Assembly: GCA_021788565.1 (NCBI GenBank)
Contig: JAJYKO010000188.1
Location: forward strand, 1 to 8,449
Length of the DNA stretch: 8,449 nt
Direction: 5' to 3'
Source: Chloroflexota bacterium
Lineage (GTDB): Bacteria > Chloroflexota > UBA6077
The translations under genes and the position numbers were made by a program. This document shows, piece by piece, positions 1 through 5,274 of this stretch; the stretch's first letter is position 1, and the number at the start of each line of letters is the position of its first letter. Under the pieces are notes generated by a model that saw only the letters and a program-made list of their open reading frames with translations, was not told where the DNA came from and did not search any database.

Positions 1-127
1 CCGAGGTCTTCAGTGTGTGGTTCTGGGCAAGGCCGTTCGAGATTATCCTGAAGCGGGCCACAGGGGGATGGACCCTGTCCAGTACCTGCTCCAGTATCTC
101 GGTTCTCCGGGGGAGGGCGTCCGTCAT
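1..127 (-). CDS. Unidentified protein, N-terminal fragment cut by window edge
   Basis: The reverse strand opens with an ATG at 127-125 that overlaps the TGA of the Fe-S subunit gene (126-124) in an ATGA arrangement, the classic sign of translational coupling. The frame stays open for 42 codons to the window edge, beginning MTDALPRRTEILEQVLDRVH. The visible part is charged and probably helical at first, followed by a short more hydrophobic stretch. No signal peptide, membrane segment or cysteine motif is visible. I do not recognise the family. From position it should be a third component of, or an accessory to, the fumarate-reductase-like complex encoded just upstream, but that is inference from coupling only. 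Most of the protein lies outside the window. Confidence 0.72.
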   Translation of the reverse strand, partial: MTDALPRRTEILEQVLDRVHPPVARFRIISNGLAQNHTLKTS

Positions 128-840
128 TTCCCCACCGCCTTCATGAACCCGCCTGAGGGGGTCTCCATGTCCCGGGCCACGTACAGCTTCTTCAGCTCCT
201 CGGCATCCAGCTTGGTGAGGGCCTCCACCTCCTGCGCCCACTTCCCCTCCTGGAGTTCCTCCAGCCGGCTGTCCAGGTGCTTGGGGCGGGCGCTGGAGAA
301 GCGGCCGTAGGCGCGCCGCGCGTACATGGCTGCCTGGTACTGGGTGATCTCGGCGGGACAGCGGGCCGTGCACAGCCCACACATGACGCAGTCGAAGGAG
401 AGCTCGGCCGCCTCCTCCAGGTCCCCTCGCAGCAGGGCCGCCACGTACTCCATCACCTTCAGGTCCTGGGGACAGCTCTTGTTGCAGGTGTTGCAGCCGA
501 TGCAGTTGGCCAGCTCGGGGTACAGCGTGAGCGCCTCCAGGGCCGGGTCGGCGATCTCCTCCAGGTTGAAGGACGAGCGTCTGGAGGGGAAGAAGGGCAG
601 CTGGGTGAGCTGCATCCCCGACACAGCCAGGGCCTGGCAGGCGAGGGCCATGTGGATGTGGTGGTCCCCCTCGACCCTGTAAGTGGTGGCGCACGCCCCG
701 CAGAACCCGCCCCGGCAGCCGGCCCCCCGCACGAGGCGGTAGCCCGCGTACTCCAGGGCGCGCATGATGGTCAGCCCCTCGGGCACTCGGTAGCTCTTGC
801 CCATCACGTTGATAGGGATGGTGTTCACGCTCTCTTCCAT
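124..840 (-). CDS. Fe-S subunit of a fumarate reductase/succinate dehydrogenase-like complex
   Basis: A 238-residue protein that should carry electrons to or from the flavoprotein encoded just upstream. The N-terminal plant-type ferredoxin domain (about 1-85) shows a 2Fe-2S motif with C42, C47, C50 and C68. The C-terminal half has two complete CX2CX2CX3CP motifs, C113/C116/C119/C123 and C151/C154/C157/C161. Canonical SdhB/FrdB lack the second cysteine in the last motif and bind a 3Fe-4S cluster there, so this protein should instead hold two 4Fe-4S clusters, as in TfrB- and HdrC-type proteins. The frame stays open upstream to 1494, but that part is a shadow of the flavoprotein gene. The ATG at 840 is chosen because a strong GGGGGAGG lies 4 bases before it and the protein then starts like a ferredoxin domain. 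The gap to the flavoprotein stop is 11 bases. The C-terminal 60 residues are charged and have no membrane segment. Confidence 0.93.
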   Translation of the reverse strand: MEESVNTIPINVMGKSYRVPEGLTIMRALEYAGYRLVRGAGCRGGFCGACATTYRVEGDHHIHMALACQALAVSGMQLTQLPFFPSRRSSFNLEEIADPALEALTLYPELANCIGCNTCNKSCPQDLKVMEYVAALLRGDLEEAAELSFDCVMCGLCTARCPAEITQYQAAMYARRAYGRFSSARPKHLDSRLEELQEGKWAQEVEALTKLDAEELKKLYVARDMETPSGGFMKAVGK

Positions 841-851
841 GGCGCCTCCCC

Positions 852-2492
852 CTAGTCGTCCAGCGCTACTCGTTCCCGCCGGTCGGCGGACTCCACGCTC
901 GTGTAGTCGGGCAGGAGGAGAGGCGAGCGCTTGCCGTTGTCGATCCCCGCCTGCTCCAGTTCGCGGTGGTAATCCCTGACGTGCTCCAGCGTGAGCCTGC
1001 CCAGCTCGACCTCCCTCGCCTGCAGCGCCGCCGCCTTCCCGGCGCGCCTCCCGAAGACGAAGATGTCCACCAGGGAGTTGCCGCCCAGGCGGTTGCGGCC
1101 CTGGACCCCGCCGGCCACCTCTCCAGCCAGGAACAGGTTGGGCACCGAACTGCGGCCCGAGTCGTCCATCATCTCCACGCCGCCGTTCTGGTAGTGCTGG
1201 GTCGGGTAGACCAGGAGGGGCTCTTTGGTCATGTCGATGCCGTAGCTCTTGAAACGCCGCTCGAGGCCCGCGAAGAGGCGGTGTATCTTGCCGGCTCCCC
1301 CGATCATGTCGATGATCGGTGTGTCGACCCAGACCCCCCCGTTGCCCGCGGGGGTGCGGATCCCCTTGCCTCGGTGATCGACTTCCCTGAGGATTGCTGA
1401 GGAGGTGGCGTCCCTGGTCTCCAGTTCGTTGATAAAGCGCCTCCCCTCCACGTTCACCAGGTGGGCTCCAGTCCCGCGTAGCGCCTCGGTACACAGCCAG
1501 CCCAGCATCTGCTCGGGCCAGGCCGCACCAGTGGGATGGTACTGGATGGCGTCCATGTAGAGGAGGCGAGCCCCCGCCCTGTAGGCGATCACGAGGCCGT
1601 CGGCGGTGGCACCGTAGTGGTTCGTGGTGGGGAAGCCCTGGATGTGGAGACGGCCGATGCCCCCTGTGGCCATCACCACGCTCTTAGCCCGCACCGTCAG
1701 GTACTGGTGGGTGTCGTAGTTGAATAGGACCGCCCCAGCGCACTGTCCGTTCTCGTCCTTGATCAGTTCGACGGCAGGGGAGTACTCCAGCACCTGTATT
1801 CCTCGGTTGCGGCACTCGTCGCGGATGACGCGCATCATCTCCAGGCCGGTGTAGTCCTTGGCGGAGTGGATCCGCCGCCTGGACTGCCCACCGGCCAGCG
1901 AGCATATGAGGGTGCCATCCTTCTCGCGATCGAACATCACGCCCAGCCGAAGTAGCCAGTCCAGCACCTCAGGCGCGTCCAGAGCGAGCGCCTTCACTAA
2001 TTCGGGCTTGTTCATGTAGCGGCCGCCGCCCATGGTGTCCAGGTAGTGAAGGTACGGGTTATCGTGGCGCTGGCTGGAGGCGGCTATTCCCCCCTCGGCC
2101 ATGGCCGTGTTGGCATCCCCGTGGCGCAGCTTGGTGGCCAGTAGCACCCTGGCCCCCTGCTCCCGGGCGAGGAGGGCCGCAGTGCTGCCTCCCCCTCCCC
2201 CACCGATCACCAGGACGTCCACGTCGTGGTCGATCCGGGTGAGGTCTATCCGGTCTGGATCTATCCGGCTCCTGGCCTCGAGTTGGTCGGCGAACTCGTG
2301 GGGGGTGCGGTCCTCCCTGTTGGGGCCCACCCTGATCTCCCGCATGCCGTCGGCCCTGAAGTCCGGGTGGAAGCCCTGTAAGAGGTCCGTTTTCTCCTCA
2401 GGACTCATCCTGGGGAAGACCTCCCTCATTCGCTCGGCGCGGCTCGCCTCCAAGAGGCGCAGCGATTGGCGCATCGATTCGGGGTAGGGCAT
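852..2492 (-). CDS. FAD-binding fumarate reductase/succinate dehydrogenase-type flavoprotein
   Basis: A 546-residue flavoprotein of the FrdA/SdhA/NadB family, expected to interconvert fumarate and succinate or a close analogue. The first 90 residues are a charged extension before the FAD dinucleotide fold (VLVIGGGGGG, about 93-102). The catalytic set known from E. coli FrdA and Shewanella flavocytochrome c3 can be found: HPTG (H319), TEALRG (335-340), the proton-shuttle Arg in TRDATS (R360), QHYQNGGVE (H433) and GRNRLGGNS (R468). The residue that is the covalent-FAD His in SdhA/FrdA (HTxxAEGG or AQGG) is Asn128 here (NTAMAEGG), so FAD should be non-covalent, as in NadB. The protein ends about 70 residues after the last motif and is shorter than SdhA at its C terminus. 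No Tat signal or membrane segment is visible, so it should be cytoplasmic. Start: an in-frame GTG at 2498 lies inside the ribosome-binding site, so the ATG at 2492 is preferred. Confidence 0.95.
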   Translation of the reverse strand: MPYPESMRQSLRLLEASRAERMREVFPRMSPEEKTDLLQGFHPDFRADGMREIRVGPNREDRTPHEFADQLEARSRIDPDRIDLTRIDHDVDVLVIGGGGGGSTAALLAREQGARVLLATKLRHGDANTAMAEGGIAASSQRHDNPYLHYLDTMGGGRYMNKPELVKALALDAPEVLDWLLRLGVMFDREKDGTLICSLAGGQSRRRIHSAKDYTGLEMMRVIRDECRNRGIQVLEYSPAVELIKDENGQCAGAVLFNYDTHQYLTVRAKSVVMATGGIGRLHIQGFPTTNHYGATADGLVIAYRAGARLLYMDAIQYHPTGAAWPEQMLGWLCTEALRGTGAHLVNVEGRRFINELETRDATSSAILREVDHRGKGIRTPAGNGGVWVDTPIIDMIGGAGKIHRLFAGLERRFKSYGIDMTKEPLLVYPTQHYQNGGVEMMDDSGRSSVPNLFLAGEVAGGVQGRNRLGGNSLVDIFVFGRRAGKAAALQAREVELGRLTLEHVRDYHRELEQAGIDNGKRSPLLLPDYTSVESADRRERVALDD

Positions 2493-2496
2493 GGCC

Positions 2497-2502
2497 ACCT
2501 CC
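2497..2502 (-). promoter_or_regulatory. Ribosome-binding site that decides the flavoprotein start
   Basis: GGAGGT on the reverse strand, four bases before the ATG at 2492. It overlaps the alternative GTG at 2498, which therefore cannot use it. This supports the ATG start. Confidence 0.7.
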
Positions 2503-2509
2503 AGTCGTG

Positions 2510-2553
2510 ATGAGTTATGAGTTATGAGCGGGCGATCTACTCATCACTCATTA
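2510..2553. repeat. ATGAGTT heptamer repeats forming a hairpin in the flavoprotein leader
   Basis: On the plus strand ATGAGTT occurs twice in tandem (2510-2516, 2517-2523), followed by a partial copy ATGAG (2524-2528). After an 11-base spacer, the inverse CTCATCACTCAT (2540-2551) matches the reverse complement of 2517-2528 at 11 of 12 positions. The element lies immediately upstream of the ribosome-binding site of the flavoprotein gene, so in the transcript it would form a hairpin in the 5' leader. TAATGAG/TGATGAG-type short repeats scattered in intergenic regions are known from some genomes. Whether this is such a dispersed repeat or a regulatory hairpin cannot be decided from one copy. Confidence 0.6.
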
Positions 2554-2592
2554 CTGACCCTGCTCTTGGGTACCTAATGTAAAGCGGTAACC

Positions 2593-2661
2593 AAACCCGC
2601 GGGGTCTCAGGGAATCAAGGCGCGCCAGTACAGGACCACGAGCCAAAGACCCCGCGGGTTT
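2593..2661. repeat. Perfect 15-bp inverted repeat, possible terminator of the upstream block
   Basis: AAACCCGCGGGGTCT (2593-2607) and its exact reverse complement AGACCCCGCGGGTTT (2647-2661) flank a 39-base spacer. Each arm contains the 8-base palindrome CCCGCGGG. Read on the reverse strand the structure follows the cupin gene and the possible remnant, and precedes the flavoprotein gene. The GC-rich stem ends in GGGTTTGGTT, which gives only a poor U-tract, and the loop is long for a standard intrinsic terminator. It may be a terminator, a processing or protection hairpin, or a small repeat element. Confidence 0.65.
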
Positions 2662-2676
2662 CACATTGGCTTTGGT

Positions 2677-2829
2677 TTAGACGTAACCGTCCGTGATGCG
2701 GCGGGCAGTGCGCTGGAGGGCCGCCATGCGAAGGAAGAAGCAGCCCTCCCGCGCCTCGACGATCATGGGCTGGGTGACCCCGACGAGCCGTCTGTCGTTG
2801 GTGCTGATAGACGGCCGATGCTCTTGGTG
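2677..2829 (-). pseudogene. Possible coding remnant downstream of the cupin
   Basis: On the reverse strand, a frame ending in TAA at 2679-2677 reads as plausible protein for about 50 codons, containing TQPMIVEAREGCFFLRMAAL and ending ARRITDGYV. By hand count 44 of 51 codons end in G or C, which fits coding DNA in this GC-rich region and is unexpected for spacer. No start with a ribosome-binding site is visible: the internal ATG at 2764 has none upstream, and the frame runs into the cupin gene in another phase. It could be the C-terminal stub of a lost gene, or a tail separated from another gene by a frameshift. I do not recognise the family, and chance is not excluded. Confidence 0.35.
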
Positions 2830-2830
2830 G

Positions 2831-3205
2831 CTATTTGGGCATGTCGTGGGCGGGCACGGCGACCACCACGAATACCAGGTCCTCGAACCCAGTGTTCCAT
2901 ATGCCATGCTTTACGCCAGGCGGCATGTATACCACCATGTTGGGCTCCACGACGTACTTTTCTCCATCCAACTCCACCAGGCCAGTGCCCCTGATCACGT
3001 AGTAGATGTTCTCCGCCACCGCGTGCTCGTGGACCTCTGCATATCCTTGCGGACGGTAAATAGACACGCGGAAGTCGATGTCTGTCCCTTCAGTGTTCTC
3101 CGGCGAAATCAGCTTCTTCGAGTAGGCACCGTAATGGGCAGGCGGAGCGATCCACTGAGCCTCTTCGGCCCGAAACACCTTGCCTTTCACAGTCTTTTCC
3201 TCCAC
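2831..3205 (-). CDS. Single-domain cupin protein
   Basis: A 124-residue protein with one complete cupin barrel. Motif 1 reads GYAEVHEHAVAENIYYVIRG (54-73), supplying metal ligands H59, H61 and E65. Motif 2, PPGVKHGIWN (95-104), supplies H100. This is the standard three-His/one-Glu site for a divalent metal. Small stand-alone cupins include isomerases, dioxygenases and sugar or keto-acid binding proteins, so no reaction can be assigned. The start is a GTG at 3205 with AGGAG ten bases upstream; no ATG is available before the fold begins. It lies 105 bases after the reductase stop on the same strand, far enough for a separate promoter, though I see no convincing one. The gap has only a weak 5-bp hairpin (3235-3252). 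Position suggests a role in the same pathway, perhaps on a keto or enol intermediate (inference). Confidence 0.88.
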   Translation of the reverse strand: MEEKTVKGKVFRAEEAQWIAPPAHYGAYSKKLISPENTEGTDIDFRVSIYRPQGYAEVHEHAVAENIYYVIRGTGLVELDGEKYVVEPNMVVYMPPGVKHGIWNTGFEDLVFVVVAVPAHDMPK

Positions 3206-3310
3206 AAGCCTAGTACTCCTAATTGGGTTGGTACAGGGTTCTGGGCCACCCTAAGCCCTCGCTGAGCTGTGCTCCTCGACCCGCTCTGCTCGATGCAACT
3301 GCGGCGGGGC

Positions 3311-5254
3311 TCAGATTCGCATCCCGACTACGGCGCCCTCGTAAATCGCGTCGAGCGCTCGCCGTGGGAGGACGCAGTCCCCCACCTGATACACCTCCAG
3401 CTGCGGCATCGATCGCAGCAGATCGCTGGCAAGGCCGCCGTTGGCCATTACGCCGACGGCCACCACGATCGAATCGATGTCGGGGAGCACCATCTCTTCC
3501 CCCTCGTGGCGAAGCCGGACTGTCCCCTCGGCAATCCCCTCCACCGTCGTCCTGGTCTTCACCGAGATCCTGGGATTGTTCTTCAACTCCTCGCGCAACG
3601 TCCAGCCCGCGCGCAGGCCCACGCCTCGGGGTGCGATGTCTGTCGGTTCTACGATGGTTACCCCCACGCCGGTCTCGGACATGAAGACCGCCGTCTCGCA
3701 GCCTGTCATTCCAGCTCCCATGACCAGGGCTCGTCGCCCGACTTGGGCTCGGCCCTCGAGCACATCATTGGCGGTAGCGATCCGGGGATCCGAAGCGATG
3801 CCGGGCGTGGATGGAAGGACAGGAATAGCGCCGGTCGCCACCACCACAGCGTCCGGGTCCTCGGTCGCGATGGAGTCCACGGTTGCTGCCTGTCCAAGCT
3901 GGACCTCGACCCCCAGTCGGCGCAGCTGCTCTGCCAGGTAGTGGATGACGCCCATGAACTCCGCCTTGTGCGGAGCCAGGGAGGCGAGGCGCATGGCACC
4001 CCCCAACTCGTTTTCCTTCTCCACTACGGTCACTCTGTGGCCTCGCAGCGCCAGCATGCGGGCCGCGCTGAGACCGCCTGGACCACCGCCCACCACGATC
4101 ACCCGCTTGGGATGCTCCGTTGGCTTGACCCGGAACTCCCGCTCCCTTCCGGCCGCCGGATTGATCATGCAGGCGATGGGCAGGTGAGTGCCCAACTGGT
4201 CGCTGCAGGTCATGCAGGCGGGGCACTTATTGATTGCGCCCACATCTCCCGCCATCGCCTTGTTAGGCAACTCGGGGTCTGCGTGCAGGGGGCGGCCCAT
4301 CAGAATGAAGTCGGCCTTACCCTGCTGGAGGATCTCTTCAGCCAGGGCGGGGTCGTTGATCCGACCCACAACGGAGACCGGTATCCTCACTGAGCGCCTG
4401 ATGGGCTGCGCCAAATCCACCAGACACCCGGGCTGGTAGCTCGAAGGCTGAGCGATCCACATGATCGACTCGTAGATGCCGGCGGAGACGTCTATGAGGT
4501 CAATGCCTTCATTCTCCAGAGATCTGGCGAAGGCGGCAGTGTCCTCCGTAGTCAGCCCGCCCTCCACAAACTCCGCCGCGCTGATCCTGTAAATTACCGG
4601 GTAATTGGGCCCGACCACCTCTCGCACGGCCCGCACGACCTCCAACGGAAAGCGGGCGCGCTTCTCGGGGGTTCCGCCGTACTCGTCGGTGCGCCGGTTG
4701 CTGTAGGGAGACAGGAACTGCTCGATCAGGTAGCCGTGGGCGCCGTGGATCTCGATCAGGTCAAAACCGGCCTCCACAGCGCGTCGAGCGGCCTCCGCGA
4801 ATTTCCGCACGAGCCCCCCGATCTCTGGCCCCGTCAGCTCTCTGGGCACTTCTCCGCCCGCGAGGACATTACAGGGCACGGGCGAGGGAGCCACAGGCCG
4901 GCGGCCTGTAACCCAGGAGGAGGTTTCACGGCCTCCAAACTCCAGTTCGGCCCCGGCCTTGCAACCGTAGGTGTGCATAGCATCGATGGCCGCGCGATAG
5001 CCAGCTATTAGCCGGTCGTCGTAGAGCCCCAGCTGGGCGATGTGGTTGCGTCCCAGCGGATCTACGTACATCGATTCGAGCAGGATCAGCCCAACACCCC
5101 CCTTGGCGCGCTCCACGAGATAGTCGAGGTACCTCTGGGTCATGCCGCCGGTGGGGTCGGCGTAGTTCTTTTCGATGGGAGCCATGATCAAGCGGTTCTT
5201 CAACTCTAGGGAGCCGATCCTTGCCGGCTCGAAGAGCTTAGGGAACGCTGTCAT
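3311..5254 (-). CDS. FMN/4Fe-4S/FAD oxidoreductase, OYE / 2-enoate reductase type
   Basis: A 647-residue NADH:flavin oxidoreductase with the architecture of 2,4-dienoyl-CoA reductase, 2-enoate reductase and trimethylamine dehydrogenase. Residues 1-340 are an FMN-binding TIM barrel starting PKLFEPARIGSLELKNR. It keeps the OYE pair and proton donor in HGAHGYLIEQFLSP (H170, H173, Y175). A 4Fe-4S motif follows (C344, C347, C350, C362; CX2CX2CX11C). The FAD fold is GGGPGG (389-394), the NAD fold GAGMTG (513-518), and the C-terminal flavin contact GDC (625-627). The second catalytic His of E. coli FadH is not evident: that loop reads GIYESIMW, as in BaiCD- or enoate-reductase-like members. It probably reduces an alpha,beta-unsaturated acid or thioester; the substrate is unknown. 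A TTG at 5287 and an ATG at 5275 (overlapping the upstream TAA) are in frame, but the ATG at 5254 has GGAGGT nine bases before it and gives the typical family N terminus. Confidence 0.94.
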   Translation of the reverse strand: MTAFPKLFEPARIGSLELKNRLIMAPIEKNYADPTGGMTQRYLDYLVERAKGGVGLILLESMYVDPLGRNHIAQLGLYDDRLIAGYRAAIDAMHTYGCKAGAELEFGGRETSSWVTGRRPVAPSPVPCNVLAGGEVPRELTGPEIGGLVRKFAEAARRAVEAGFDLIEIHGAHGYLIEQFLSPYSNRRTDEYGGTPEKRARFPLEVVRAVREVVGPNYPVIYRISAAEFVEGGLTTEDTAAFARSLENEGIDLIDVSAGIYESIMWIAQPSSYQPGCLVDLAQPIRRSVRIPVSVVGRINDPALAEEILQQGKADFILMGRPLHADPELPNKAMAGDVGAINKCPACMTCSDQLGTHLPIACMINPAAGREREFRVKPTEHPKRVIVVGGGPGGLSAARMLALRGHRVTVVEKENELGGAMRLASLAPHKAEFMGVIHYLAEQLRRLGVEVQLGQAATVDSIATEDPDAVVVATGAIPVLPSTPGIASDPRIATANDVLEGRAQVGRRALVMGAGMTGCETAVFMSETGVGVTIVEPTDIAPRGVGLRAGWTLREELKNNPRISVKTRTTVEGIAEGTVRLRHEGEEMVLPDIDSIVVAVGVMANGGLASDLLRSMPQLEVYQVGDCVLPRRALDAIYEGAVVGMRI

Positions 5255-5263
5255 CAACGGGAC

Positions 5264-5269
5264 ACCTCC
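5264..5269 (-). promoter_or_regulatory. Ribosome-binding site that decides the reductase start
   Basis: GGAGGT on the reverse strand, nine bases before the ATG at 5254. Neither the TTG at 5287 nor the ATG at 5275 has a comparable site, so the reductase most likely starts 20 bases after the stop of the ThDP enzyme. Confidence 0.7.
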
Positions 5270-5274
5270 GCTCA

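Noticed and set aside
277..855. Plus-strand open frame of 192 codons antisense to the Fe-S subunit
   Set aside because: It is the mirror of a cysteine-rich gene, with no domain and no ribosome-binding context; typical of GC-rich antisense frames.
841..1494. Upstream extension of the Fe-S subunit frame into the flavoprotein gene (456-residue frame in all)
   Set aside because: This part is a shadow: arginine/glycine/proline-rich, no domain, and it overlaps a gene with clear catalytic motifs. A strong ribosome-binding site marks the start at 840.
2693..3265. Plus-strand open frame of 190 codons across the cupin gene
   Set aside because: It is antisense to a well-defined cupin and shows no recognisable domain.
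3269..4393. Plus-strand open frame of 374 codons antisense to the reductase
   Set aside because: The translation is histidine/arginine-rich without motifs, while the opposite strand has clear FMN, Fe-S, FAD and NAD motifs throughout.
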